From: Sulfurimicrobium sp031426915
Lineage (GTDB): Bacteria; Pseudomonadota; Gammaproteobacteria; Burkholderiales; Sulfuricellaceae
Length of the DNA: 64,000 bases
Direction of reading: 5' to 3'
Assembly: GCA_031426915.1 (NCBI GenBank)
Contig: JASJPB010000011.1
Coordinates: 1-64,000, forward strand
Position 1 is the first letter of the stretch; every line of letters starts with the position of its first letter. Under the pieces are notes generated by a model. It was not told the DNA's origin. It saw only the letters and a list, made by a program, of their open reading frames with translations, and made no database searches. A program made the position numbers and the translations under genes. Positions 8,036 to 16,254 of this stretch are shown here, piece after piece.

Positions 8036-9555
8036 GCCAGTCCGAAGAACGTCTTGATGCGTGCCAGAATTTCCGACCGTTGCTGATTCTGCGAGCGTTG
8101 CTTATCGGCGAAACCGCTTTGCGCCGTATCCAGCGCGGAGCGGCGCGTGGCCAGAATTTGCGAAATCTCCTCGGCAATGGAGGGGCGGGAGTGCAGGATG
8201 CTCTCGAAGGATTCCTTGTCCAGCTGGTAGCATTCCATGTCGGTTTTGGCGACCACCGTGGCGCTGCGGGGCGCGCCGGTCATGAGGCCCATTTCGCCGA
8301 AGAAATGCCCCGCCTGCAGGGTGTTGAGGGTCTGGTTGCCGCCCTCGGTTTCGAGTATCACCTCTGCTTCGCCTTCGGTGATGATGTAAAGCCAGTGTGC
8401 TACCGCGCCCTGGCGGGTGATCACGTCGCCCTTGACGAACAGCGCATGCTTCAGGCTTTCCGCCACGGTTTGCAGTTCGTCGTCGCTGAAGGAGCTGAAC
8501 AGCTCCACCTTGCGCAGCGCGTCCATCCTTTGTGCGATTTGCCGGGTACGGCGGGTTTCGTCGCGTTTCTCGCCTTCCTTGAAGATGTGGACGTTCTGTT
8601 CCGGCACTGGCAGGTGGATGCCGGCACGCTGCAAGGCGGCGTATATGTGGGTGCGTACCGAGGAATCGGTGGGGTCGTCGTTGGCCAGGTCGGTGAGCCA
8701 GTAGCGCACGGCAAAACGGGCGGAGCTCTTGTCGAAATCCATCATGATGCAGTTGGGAGCGGGTTTTTCTGCCACGCCGGAAATCTCGGCGGACTGGATG
8801 GCCTGCTGCACGATGCCGATCACCCGCGCCGGCGGAATGGCATAGGTGACGTTGAACCACACCCAGCGCCGCCATTGCTCGGGCTCTCCGGAGCGCTTGC
8901 CAAGCACGCTGAACTTGGTCTTCATCAGTACCCCGTTGGGGATCACCACGGTTTCCCAGTTGCGGGTTTCGATCGAGGTCGAGCGCCAGCGGATGTCGAT
9001 CACCTTGCCCACCACGTCGTCCACCTTGATCCAGTCGCCGATCTCGAACGAGTTGTCGACTTCCAGCATCAGGCCGCCGAGGATGTTGCCCAGCGTGTCC
9101 TGCATCGAGAACGCGATGGCGGCGGTAATTACCGCCGAGGTGGTGACGATGCCGGAGAGGTCGAGGCCGGCATAGCGCAGCCGCACCATGCCCCAGATCA
9201 GATAGCCCAGGATGACCAGCATGTCCTCGAGGATGCTGGGCGGGCTGAGGCGCACCAGGGGTAGCAGAATACGGAACACGAACAGGCCGCTGATGCGTAG
9301 CGCCGCCATGCCTTGGGCGATGATGAAGATTTCGCGCAGCGTGGAAGCGACGGACAGAAATCCCGCGCCATGCACGGCGCCGCTGACCAGCAGACCGGCC
9401 TGTGCAACCAGGAAGAAAATCAGGGTGTTGAACAAGGTGCGCCGCACCGCTGGCTTGAAGCGGTACAGCAGCGCGCTGATTACGGCCAGCAGCGCGAACA
9501 GGTAATGAATGTCCTGGTACCAGGCGAAAGCGGATAGTTCGTGCCAGTAGTTCAT
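8032..9555 (-). CDS. MscS-family mechanosensitive channel with cyclic-nucleotide-binding domain
   Basis: This 507-residue inner-membrane protein has an N-terminal region of about four hydrophobic segments (residues 15-150), an MscS core (about 150-330, with the pore-helix stretch MQDTLGNILGGL) and a C-terminal cyclic-nucleotide-binding domain (about 345-470). That domain contains FFGEMGLMTGAPRSATVVA, which matches the phosphate-binding cassette pattern GE...RSA. It is probably a channel gated by cyclic nucleotide or by membrane tension. It resembles the bacterial bCNG channel family, whose members often lose the tension response. It ends convergently against marR. Confidence 0.88.
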   Translation of the reverse strand: MNYWHELSAFAWYQDIHYLFALLAVISALLYRFKPAVRRTLFNTLIFFLVAQAGLLVSGAVHGAGFLSVASTLREIFIIAQGMAALRISGLFVFRILLPLVRLSPPSILEDMLVILGYLIWGMVRLRYAGLDLSGIVTTSAVITAAIAFSMQDTLGNILGGLMLEVDNSFEIGDWIKVDDVVGKVIDIRWRSTSIETRNWETVVIPNGVLMKTKFSVLGKRSGEPEQWRRWVWFNVTYAIPPARVIGIVQQAIQSAEISGVAEKPAPNCIMMDFDKSSARFAVRYWLTDLANDDPTDSSVRTHIYAALQRAGIHLPVPEQNVHIFKEGEKRDETRRTRQIAQRMDALRKVELFSSFSDDELQTVAESLKHALFVKGDVITRQGAVAHWLYIITEGEAEVILETEGGNQTLNTLQAGHFFGEMGLMTGAPRSATVVAKTDMECYQLDKESFESILHSRPSIAEEISQILATRRSALDTAQSGFADKQRSQNQQRSEILARIKTFFGLA

Positions 9556-9661
9556 GATCCTGGATGCCTTAGCGACGCATGTGATGATGTTACTTTAGCA
9601 ATAATCCTGAACAAATTGGAACTCCTGTAAAATCATAAAAAATATTCAGGTGGGAACGGGC

Positions 9662-10045
9662 ATGGGCTGGTACGGCTTGGTGGCGGTGGGCGCGGGGGCA
9701 GCAGTGGGGGCGTGGCTGCGCTGGTGGTTCGGCCTGCTGCTGAACCCGGTGTTCCCGACCCTGCCGCTGGGCACCCTGGCCGCCAATCTGCTGGGCGGTT
9801 ATCTGATGGGGATGGCGATGGTGATATTCGCCGAACATCCCGGCTTGCCGCCGGAGGCGCGCTTGCTGCTGGCCACCGGCTTCCTGGGCGGGCTGACCAC
9901 TTTCTCCACTTTTTCCGCCGAGACCGTTACCTTGCTGTTGCGTGCCCAGTATGCCTGGGCGGCGGGGATCATCGGGGTCCATGTGGCGGGTTCGGTCATC
10001 GCGACCTTGCTGGGGATATGGAGCGTCAGGCTTCTGAAAGGATAA
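9662..10045 (+). CDS. crcB: Fluoride channel CrcB/Fluc
   Basis: This protein of about 127 residues has four membrane segments. It is a Fluc/CrcB channel, a dual-topology dimer that exports fluoride. Family motifs are visible: GAWLRW near the N-terminus, GTLAANLLGGYLMG in segment 2 and the GFLGGLTTFSTFS stretch in segment 3. The ATG at 9662 was chosen because AGGTGGGA lies seven bases upstream; a GTG at 9650 is the alternative. It is followed by a DUF190 gene three bases later, a common pairing. No fluoride riboswitch is recognisable upstream. Confidence 0.92.
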   Translation: MGWYGLVAVGAGAAVGAWLRWWFGLLLNPVFPTLPLGTLAANLLGGYLMGMAMVIFAEHPGLPPEARLLLATGFLGGLTTFSTFSAETVTLLLRAQYAWAAGIIGVHVAGSVIATLLGIWSVRLLKG

Positions 10046-10048
10046 GAG

Positions 10049-10363
10049 ATGCGCGGCATTTGTCTGAAACTGTTTGTGAGCGAGGCGCAGCGCCATGACG
10101 GCAAGCTGCTGTACGAGTGGCTGCTGGAACAGGCCAAGGGCATTGGCATCGCGGGCGGCACCGCGATTCGGGCCATCGCCGGCTACGGGCGCGATGGACG
10201 CCTGCTCGAAGAGGCGTTCTTCGAACTGGCGGGGGACTTGCCGGTGGAGGTCGAATTTCTGCTGGGCGAGGAGCAGGCCGGACAGTTGCTGCAACTGCTC
10301 AAGCTCCATCAGCTCAAGCTGTTTTATGTCACGCTGCCGGCGGAGTATGGAGTAACGCGGTAG
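10049..10363 (+). CDS. DUF190 domain protein, CrcB partner
   Basis: This 104-residue soluble protein of the DUF190 family has a ferredoxin-like fold related to PII proteins. DUF190 genes frequently sit beside crcB and are sometimes fused to it, so a role in fluoride resistance is likely but unproven. It starts three bases after crcB stops and ends directly against the ATG of the next permease gene, so crcB, DUF190 and the TauE/SafE gene probably form one operon. Confidence 0.85.
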   Translation: MRGICLKLFVSEAQRHDGKLLYEWLLEQAKGIGIAGGTAIRAIAGYGRDGRLLEEAFFELAGDLPVEVEFLLGEEQAGQLLQLLKLHQLKLFYVTLPAEYGVTR

Positions 10364-11119
10364 ATGGTCCTCTCCGACCATTTCGTCCTGTTCCTCGCCT
10401 CATTTTTCGCCAACTGGTTTTCCGCGCTGTCCGGCGGCGGGGCGGGGCTGATCCAGTTTCCCATGCTGATTTTTCTCGGCCTGCCTTTCGGCGTGGCTCT
10501 TGCGACCCACAAGGTGGCAAGCGTCGCGCTGGGCGTGGGGGCGACTTTCCGCCATCTCAGGGAAAGCCATCTGGAACGGCGTTTTTCCCTCATCATCCTG
10601 GGGGCGGGGCTGCCCGGCGTGGTGTTGGGTGCCAGCACCATCCTCAGTATTCCCGCGCACCTCGCCCAGTTTGCGCTGGGTGTCCTGACCCTGGGACTGG
10701 GTCTGTATTCGGTGTTCAAACCCCAATTGGGCATGGAACACGCGCCACGCAACCGAGAAGGCAGGGCGCTGGTCACCGGGATGGTGGGCCTGTTCGTGGT
10801 GGGTTTCCTCAACGGCTCGATCACTTCCGGCACCGGGCTGTTCCTCACCATGTGGCTGATCCACCACTTCGGCCTCGACTACAAGCGCGCCGTGGCTTAT
10901 ACCCTGGTGTTGTGCGGTCTGGTATGGAACGGCACCGGGGCGGTGGTGCTGGGCTTGCTCGGCACCATTGCCTGGGACTGGATGCCGGCGCTGCTGGCCG
11001 GTTCGGTGCTCGGCGGCTACCTGGGCAGCCACTATGCGATCAGGAAAGGCAACCGCTGGATCAAGCGCGCCTTCGAGATCGTGACCATCCTGATCGGGCT
11101 GAAACTGATTATTGGATAA
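10364..11119 (+). CDS. TSUP family (TauE/SafE) anion permease
   Basis: This 251-residue protein has about seven to eight membrane segments and belongs to the sulfite exporter TauE/SafE (TSUP) family, putative exporters or importers of sulfite, sulfonates or other anions. The two internal glycine-rich motifs typical of the family are seen (SGGGAGLIQFPML and NGSITSGTGLFLTMWL). It starts immediately after the DUF190 stop, so it lies in the crcB operon. The substrate is not predictable. It is convergent with the ankyrin gene, with only five bases between stops. Confidence 0.85.
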   Translation: MVLSDHFVLFLASFFANWFSALSGGGAGLIQFPMLIFLGLPFGVALATHKVASVALGVGATFRHLRESHLERRFSLIILGAGLPGVVLGASTILSIPAHLAQFALGVLTLGLGLYSVFKPQLGMEHAPRNREGRALVTGMVGLFVVGFLNGSITSGTGLFLTMWLIHHFGLDYKRAVAYTLVLCGLVWNGTGAVVLGLLGTIAWDWMPALLAGSVLGGYLGSHYAIRKGNRWIKRAFEIVTILIGLKLIIG

Positions 11120-11124
11120 TCAAG

Positions 11125-11595
11125 CTATTTTTTGGGTGCCGGGCCTGGGGTGGCCAGCATCTTGATCAGCAGCATATCCGCGATTTCACGATTCAGGACA
11201 GCATCGGCGTAGTCGCGAGCGGTTTTACCCTTGTTGTCCTTGGCATTCACATCGGCACCCTTGGCGAGCAGCAGGTTGACGTTTTCCTTGTGGCCGGTGA
11301 AAGCCGCCAGGTGAAGCGGGGTGGAACCGTTATTGTCCTTTGCGTTGACATTCGCGCCCTTGTCGATCAACAGCTTGGCAAGTTCCGGCGTGGTATTGCC
11401 CGCTGCGATGTGGAGGGGAGTCGAGCCGAGTTCGTTTTTGGCGTTCACCAGGGCGCGGTTTGCGGCAATCATCTTGCTCGCTTCCTGCGCATTGCCCGTC
11501 CTTGCCACTTCATGAATGGAGGCCGAGAAAGCTGGCAGGGTGGAACAAAACGCGAAAACACCGAGAATAATGGTTATGATGCGGAGCCTGATCAT
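11125..11595 (-). CDS. Exported ankyrin-repeat protein
   Basis: This 156-residue protein has a signal peptide (cleavage probably after AFSA) and about three to four ankyrin repeats. Two are near-canonical (GSTPLHIAAGNTTPELAKLL and GSTPLHLAAFTGHKENVNLL), each followed by GA(N/D)VNAKD. Ankyrin repeats mediate protein-protein contacts; similar small periplasmic ankyrin proteins occur widely in proteobacteria without a fixed function. No partner is evident from the neighbours. Confidence 0.85.
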   Translation of the reverse strand: MIRLRIITIILGVFAFCSTLPAFSASIHEVARTGNAQEASKMIAANRALVNAKNELGSTPLHIAAGNTTPELAKLLIDKGANVNAKDNNGSTPLHLAAFTGHKENVNLLLAKGADVNAKDNKGKTARDYADAVLNREIADMLLIKMLATPGPAPKK

Positions 11596-11727
11596 GTCGG
11601 GGGTTCATCCGTAAGTAAATTTAAAGTGCTAAATTATATACGGATCAGCGCGTAATCCTGTTGTAAATCAATTTTTGTCGTGATGGCGCTTGCTAGAATT
11701 GCGGCAAGCTGAATAAGGAGTAGATCG

Positions 11728-12138
11728 ATGGGTAAATGGGTTCTTGTGGGCATGATGGTCGGGATGTTGTCGGGCGGCCAGGCGCTGGCGGCGGAGTGGG
11801 CGCCGATCAAGCAGGAAGAGGCTACGGTGCGCGAAGTGGACACGACCAGCATCAAGAGAAATGGGCCGGTGGTGACTTTCACCGCGCGCCACACTTTCGT
11901 GGACAGGAACGAATACAAGGTGAAGCGCCACGAGGCGGCATACCTGCTGATGTATTCCCGCGCCAACTGCGGTTTCCGCACCATGGCCCAACTCGCCACC
12001 GAGGCTTACGACGAGAAAATGGTGCTGATCAGCAAGCAGCAAATCAAGAACCCTCAGGATGTGCCGGTGACAGCGGGGAGTATCGACGAGGGGGCGCTGA
12101 AATTCGTTTGTGAGGCGGGAAAGCAGCCGGCGAAGTGA
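11728..12138 (+). CDS. Surface-adhesin protein E-like exported protein
   Basis: This 136-residue protein has an N-terminal signal peptide ending near ALAA. Its body resembles the small 'surface-adhesin protein E' domain family: a strand-rich fold, a repeated VDTTSI/ VTFTAR pattern, and two cysteines (NCGF and FVCE) that could form a disulfide. A good ribosome site (AAGGAG) lies before the ATG. Most such proteins in betaproteobacteria have no established role despite the family name. A strong bidirectional terminator follows about 110 bases downstream. Confidence 0.6.
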   Translation: MGKWVLVGMMVGMLSGGQALAAEWAPIKQEEATVREVDTTSIKRNGPVVTFTARHTFVDRNEYKVKRHEAAYLLMYSRANCGFRTMAQLATEAYDEKMVLISKQQIKNPQDVPVTAGSIDEGALKFVCEAGKQPAK

Positions 12139-12250
12139 CTTCAAGTGCACGTGGGCGTTTCACATTCCTGAAAATGTTGGAATGTTAGCGGGGCAATCGG
12201 GTCAAGACCAAAAGTTGCCCGAAAGTCGCTCAAATATTTCGCGCTGACAA

Positions 12251-12284
12251 AAACGCCAGTCCCCACGGACTGGCGTTTGTTTTT
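12251..12284. terminator. Bidirectional intrinsic terminator
   Basis: A perfect 12-bp stem (AAACGCCAGTCC / GGACTGGCGTTT) with a CCAC loop is followed by a T-rich tract on the plus strand and by TTTTT on the minus strand. It lies between two convergent genes (ending at 12138 and 12299) and should stop transcription from both. Confidence 0.9.
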
Positions 12285-12298
12285 AAAAACGGCTACCG

Positions 12299-12952
12299 CT
12301 AATTGGCGGAGATACACCCTCTGCCAGGATTCACGCGGTCACAAACTTGCCCGTAGGGGCAGCAGCAGCAACTCGACGCGCAGGATGACCCTGTTTCCCC
12401 GGGGCAACCATTTGTGGCTTGGCAACACGATTGCGCCTGGCCGCACATGCTGGTGCTTTCGTCGCTGTTGTCGCCGCAGTCGTTGCTCCTGTTGCAGACC
12501 TTGCTTGCGCAAATCAAACTGCCGTTGCTACAGGTAAAGACGCCGGATGTGCATCCGGGAATTGACGTTGTTACGTCAACCGGCAGTGGTTTGCTGGTTG
12601 ATGGACGGGGGGTTGAACTCATTCCCCGGTCCACGATCTTGTCTATGCACGCCCCGCCATAGGCCGAAATCACGGTGTCTGCCTTGGGCGCCACATCGAT
12701 TGCATTGATGAGTTGCGCACCGGCTCCGGCAACCCTGAACTGGTTGGCGCGGGTGTTCATGGCGGCATTCATTTCGGCATCGGAAATCGGCTGGTTGTTG
12801 ATGATCTTGTTGACCACATTATCCTGCGCTGCCTGCTGGCCCTGGATTACCTTGATCATCAGGGTTCCGGCTGTTCCCACCACGGCGACGGTAACAAGGA
12901 ATATCAAGATCAGCTCGCCAGCCTGTTTCTTAATAGTTTTCAAGAGTTTCAT
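12299..12952 (-). CDS. Membrane-anchored Cys-rich protein with LDL-receptor class A motif
   Basis: This 217-residue protein is anchored by one N-terminal membrane segment (about residues 13-37, no lipobox). Residues around 130-170 match an LDL-receptor class A repeat: six cysteines in order, the F-x-C near the second, and the calcium-cage signature DCGDNSDE before the sixth. A second Cys-rich stretch follows (CCQATNGC, then SCCCCPYGQVCD) with a faint resemblance to granulin or knottin folds. LDLa repeats are common in animals and uncommon in bacteria. The ATG has a ribosome site (GGGAG). The gene lies 44 bases after the stop of the next upstream secreted protein and is probably co-transcribed with it. 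Function is unknown; export and disulfide formation are inferred. Confidence 0.75.
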   Translation of the reverse strand: MKLLKTIKKQAGELILIFLVTVAVVGTAGTLMIKVIQGQQAAQDNVVNKIINNQPISDAEMNAAMNTRANQFRVAGAGAQLINAIDVAPKADTVISAYGGACIDKIVDRGMSSTPRPSTSKPLPVDVTTSIPGCTSGVFTCSNGSLICASKVCNRSNDCGDNSDESTSMCGQAQSCCQATNGCPGETGSSCASSCCCCPYGQVCDRVNPGRGCISAN

Positions 12953-12996
12953 TTTGATTCTCCCAGGGTTGTCCGTTATCACTGGATGGTTGACGG

Positions 12997-14265
12997 TCAC
13001 GGACAGATGTTGGCCACGGTCTGGCCGGGATCAACCATCACATAGCCGGCTAGCACGGTTACCAAGCTGCCATTTTCTAAAGCCACGGACGCTGCGGGTG
13101 ACTGAGTGGTCGGTTTGTAACGCAAGTAGCGGATCGTTTTTCCGGCGATTTCCTGGATCTGCACACAGCTGGGCTGCCCCATCACGGCGATGACCTGTGC
13201 TTCCGTCATGCCTGGCGTAAACTGTGTCGGCTTGAGGTTGGTTGATTGCAGGGTAGTGTGAGCACCGACGGTATCCTGACTGACGAAAAAGCCGTTCTCG
13301 AACAGGGTCGAAGTGAAATTCGCACTGTTATAGGCCCAGGTTTCGATCCTTCTGGGCGTGGCCAGGGGAGCAACCAGGCCAAAACTGTTGAGTTCCTCGT
13401 TGACAAAGCCCAGGGTGAAGATATGCGGATAGCCGCGCGCGCTTATGAATTTTGCCTGGTCAGGAGAATTGCCGGTTAGCCATCCCTGGTAATTGGCCCC
13501 TGCCGCCGTAATATAGAACCTGGTCAGTTGTTTCTGCACGCCATTGGGGAGGGTGAGGGTGGCGGTGGTGGTGCTGGTGAATTGCAACGTCACGCTGCCG
13601 GCATTGGTTGGTGCCGAAGGTGCCTTGTAGGCCCCTGTCAGGGTTTGTCCGCCGCGGTATTCGGACCAACTGCCCTGGTAGAGGGTCGGCGAGGCCACGA
13701 CATTCCCCGAGGAATACCAGACCGGGTTGCCCGAACCATCATACATGTAGCCGGCCATGAACAGGCTACCGCCTTGTTTTTCTATATAGAAGCCACGCCC
13801 GTTTTCCGATGCGTTCCACCACCAGCCCGTTTCGGGCTGAAAACTGGACGAACCCGAGCCAAACATGAAACGTTCGATAGAGATTGTTCCGCCCGGCCAA
13901 GTGAGTGTGCCGTGCGTGTCGTCGGTGAATTGTAGCGAAATGTTGCCCGGACTGGGGCTGGTTGCCGTGGCCGCATGATACGTGCCGGTGAGGGTCTGTC
14001 CACCGCGGTAGCCTTGCAGGCTGCCTTGATATCCTGTGGTGCTCTGCATTGCTCCGCCTGAAGCCAGCCAGGTCGAGCGACCATCGCTGTCATACAAATA
14101 CCCGGCCATGAATAAACTGCTGCCCTGGATGTCGATGCTGAAACCTCTCCCGCTTTCGCTGGGGTTCCACCACCACCCGCTCTCCGGTGCCGCTTGGGCA
14201 TGGCCGGTTTGGATGCACATGAACCCGACCACACATAGTGCACCTAACCATTTTGAGTAACGCAT
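12997..14265 (-). CDS. Secreted protein with two tandem WWWN-type repeats and a BamE/SmpA-like C-terminus
   Basis: This 422-residue protein has a signal peptide (ending near AQAA) and two clear tandem repeats of about 110 residues. Each begins ES/TGWWWN, then GRGF, then LFMAGY(L/M)YD, then YRGGQTLTG. Such repeats are common in secreted proteobacterial proteins of unknown role. The C-terminal part contains GMTEAQVIAVMGQP, a motif like that of BamE/SmpA-fold domains. The ATG at 14265 has a strong ribosome site (GGGAGGTG) and gives a proper leader. It probably forms an operon with the LDLa protein downstream, driven by the promoter at 14310-14338. Confidence 0.7.
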   Translation of the reverse strand: MRYSKWLGALCVVGFMCIQTGHAQAAPESGWWWNPSESGRGFSIDIQGSSLFMAGYLYDSDGRSTWLASGGAMQSTTGYQGSLQGYRGGQTLTGTYHAATATSPSPGNISLQFTDDTHGTLTWPGGTISIERFMFGSGSSSFQPETGWWWNASENGRGFYIEKQGGSLFMAGYMYDGSGNPVWYSSGNVVASPTLYQGSWSEYRGGQTLTGAYKAPSAPTNAGSVTLQFTSTTTATLTLPNGVQKQLTRFYITAAGANYQGWLTGNSPDQAKFISARGYPHIFTLGFVNEELNSFGLVAPLATPRRIETWAYNSANFTSTLFENGFFVSQDTVGAHTTLQSTNLKPTQFTPGMTEAQVIAVMGQPSCVQIQEIAGKTIRYLRYKPTTQSPAASVALENGSLVTVLAGYVMVDPGQTVANICP

Positions 14266-14309
14266 GATACACCTCCCATGGATGGCAAATTGAACTGCAC
14301 TGGATATCA

Positions 14310-14338
14310 ATAATCCTCGCCGCGTTCGTTAAAGTCAA
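14310..14338 (-). promoter_or_regulatory. Sigma70-type promoter for the WWWN-repeat/LDLa operon
   Basis: On the minus strand TTGACT (-35, 14333-14338) and GATTAT (-10, 14310-14315) are separated by 17 bp. The start codon of the WWWN-repeat gene lies about 45 bases downstream. Confidence 0.5.
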
Positions 14339-14348
14339 TCAGACCTTT

Positions 14349-15857
14349 TTATCGCGAATAGCCATAAACCCAGCGGTTGAGCAGGGTACGCGCCATCAGC
14401 ACCACCTCGGACGCCGTCAGTCCAATCGGTCCGCTGCCCTGTGCGACCAGTTCATCGGCTGCCAGACCGTGCAGATACACCGCCAGCAGCGTGGCCTGCT
14501 CAGCTGTCAGGCGTTGTCCCAGCAAGGCCGCGATCATGCCGCTCAGGATGTCTCCCATGCCGGCGCTGCTCAGGCCGGGGTTACCGCTGGGATTGATGTG
14601 CCAGTTTCCATTCGGCCATGCGCACACCGTGCCCGCACCCTTGAGCACCAGCAGGCAATTGAGACGGCTGGCCAGCACCAGCGCCGAGCCCACGCGATCC
14701 TGCTGGATTTCGTGATTGCTGCATCCCAGCAGCCGCCCCGCTTCGGCAGGATGGGGGGTGAGGATGCTGGCGGCCTTGCGGGTTTCAAGCAGTTGCTGCA
14801 ACTCGGCGTGGCTGCCGAGCAGGTTCAGTGCGTCGGCATCGATCACCAGTTTCACATCGCTTTCCAGCGCCTGCCTGAGATAGCCCAACGCGTGGGCGGA
14901 CTGTCCCAGTCCAGGGCCGATGATGAGGCAGTCGAGGTCCATTTCCAGCAACGCGTCCGGTCCGAGCAGCATCAGTTCGGGTTGCTGAAAATCCACGCCA
15001 GGCGCATTTTCCGCCAGCAGGCCGAGATAAACCCGACCCGCGCCCAGCAACAGCGCGGCGCGCCCTGCCAGCAGTACGGCGCCCGTCATGGACTCAGCCC
15101 CACCCAGCACGCCCACACTGCCCAGCATGCCTTTGTGGCTGTTGCGCGGACGGGGTTTCAGATAGGCGGCCACTTCTTTTTCCCCGATCAGTCGGCCCTC
15201 GCCCGGCGGCAGCAAATCGGGCGGCAGGCCCAGGGTGTCGAGATGGACCTGGCCGCAGTAGTCCGGTCCGTAGGCAGTGAGGAGGCCCGGCTTGAGCCCG
15301 ATGAAGGTGAGGGTGTGGGCGGCGCGCACTGCGGCGCGGAAGGGCTGGCCGGTTTCGCTGTCGAGGCCGCTCGGGATGTCGAGCGATAAAACGGGCGTTG
15401 CCATCTGGTTGACCTGTTTCACCAGAGCCAGGTAATCCCCGCTCAGGTCCCGTGCCAGGCCGATTCCGAACAGGCCGTCGATGATCAGGTCCCAGCGTGC
15501 CCCGGACGGGATCGTTTCCACTACTGTTCCGCCTGCGTCCTGCCAGGCGCGGAGCGCCGCCATCGCATCCGGGGGCAGTTTGGCGGGGTCGCCAGCCAAT
15601 ACCAGCGTGACCTGATACCAGCGTTGCTTGAGATGGCGCGCCGTTACCAGCGCATCGCCACCATTATTACCGGGTCCGGCGAGAACCAAAACAGTGGAGC
15701 CGTTGCCTAATAAAGATATGGCAAGTTCAGCGGCTGCGAGGCCGGCGCGTTCCATGAGCTTGGGAGCAGGAGCGCGCGCGAAGGCGGCCTGTTCGACCAA
15801 GCGGATGTCGTGGTTGCGGTAAACGGGCTGGGTGTCGGTGAATCCTGAAACGAGCAT
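14349..15857 (-). CDS. nnr: Bifunctional NAD(P)H-hydrate epimerase / ADP-dependent dehydratase
   Basis: This 502-residue protein repairs damaged NAD(P)HX. The N-terminal YjeF_N domain (about residues 1-215, GPGNNGGDALV) epimerises the S/R hydrates. The C-terminal carbohydrate-kinase-like domain (about 225-500, with NPGLSSAGMGDILSGMIAAL) dehydrates the S form using ADP. Length and domain order match the fused bacterial enzyme (E. coli YjeF/Nnr). It is divergent from a small DUF3330 gene. Confidence 0.93.
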   Translation of the reverse strand: MLVSGFTDTQPVYRNHDIRLVEQAAFARAPAPKLMERAGLAAAELAISLLGNGSTVLVLAGPGNNGGDALVTARHLKQRWYQVTLVLAGDPAKLPPDAMAALRAWQDAGGTVVETIPSGARWDLIIDGLFGIGLARDLSGDYLALVKQVNQMATPVLSLDIPSGLDSETGQPFRAAVRAAHTLTFIGLKPGLLTAYGPDYCGQVHLDTLGLPPDLLPPGEGRLIGEKEVAAYLKPRPRNSHKGMLGSVGVLGGAESMTGAVLLAGRAALLLGAGRVYLGLLAENAPGVDFQQPELMLLGPDALLEMDLDCLIIGPGLGQSAHALGYLRQALESDVKLVIDADALNLLGSHAELQQLLETRKAASILTPHPAEAGRLLGCSNHEIQQDRVGSALVLASRLNCLLVLKGAGTVCAWPNGNWHINPSGNPGLSSAGMGDILSGMIAALLGQRLTAEQATLLAVYLHGLAADELVAQGSGPIGLTASEVVLMARTLLNRWVYGYSR

Positions 15858-15931
15858 GGGTGCGTCTCCTGTTCGGTCGGCCTAGTCTATATTGGGCGCG
15901 CCCGCAGGGAAACTCCCGCGAAGGAGGTAGT

Positions 15932-16135
15932 ATGGAAAATCTGACTTCGGCCGGCGCGCATGTCGCGTCGTGCAGCAGCGATGATGTGTGCGAAGTGGTG
16001 CAGTGCGAGGTGTGCATGACGGAAATTCCCGCCACCGTGGCGCAGAGTGTGGAGGGGAGCGATTACGTCCATCATTTCTGCGGACTCGATTGCCTCGGTT
16101 TATGGCGGGCCAAGCGCGAGCACCCGGTGCAATGA
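15932..16135 (+). CDS. Small DUF3330 cysteine-rich protein
   Basis: This 67-residue protein matches the DUF3330 family. It has a CEVC pair followed by EIP, an EGSDYVHHFCGLDCLGLW motif, and a total pattern suggesting a Cys/His zinc site. Related genes are often near transposons or mercury-resistance genes, but none is seen here. The ATG at 15932 was chosen because AAGGAGG lies a few bases upstream. Function is unknown. Confidence 0.8.
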   Translation: MENLTSAGAHVASCSSDDVCEVVQCEVCMTEIPATVAQSVEGSDYVHHFCGLDCLGLWRAKREHPVQ

Positions 16136-16218
16136 GTCGTTGAGGAACCCGTCGCAACAGGTTCAATCCCCCCGGCAATAGGCGGGCGCTTCTGTTTGTT
16201 CTAAATTTCCGCAACACC

Positions 16219-16252
16219 GTGGACGAACTCATATTATGTTTATAATTCGTCC
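16219..16252 (+). promoter_or_regulatory. Promoter with flanking inverted repeat, start codon nearly at the transcript start
   Basis: A perfect TATAAT (16241-16246) is preceded by GTGGAC (16219-16224) at a 16-bp spacing. A perfect inverted repeat GGACGAA (16221-16227) / TTCGTCC (16246-16252) brackets the -10. The ATG of the TPR gene at 16255 is only nine bases past the -10 and there is no ribosome site, so the mRNA may be leaderless. The repeat could be an operator. Confidence 0.5.
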
Positions 16253-16254
16253 TT

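Noticed and set aside
9556..9661. Possible fluoride riboswitch upstream of crcB
   Set aside because: I could not find the conserved fluoride-riboswitch core or a pseudoknot pairing in this stretch.
10117..11655. Long 512-codon plus-strand frame across DUF190, TauE/SafE and ankyrin genes
   Set aside because: It overlaps three recognised genes in other frames and has a low-complexity Arg/Gly-rich translation.
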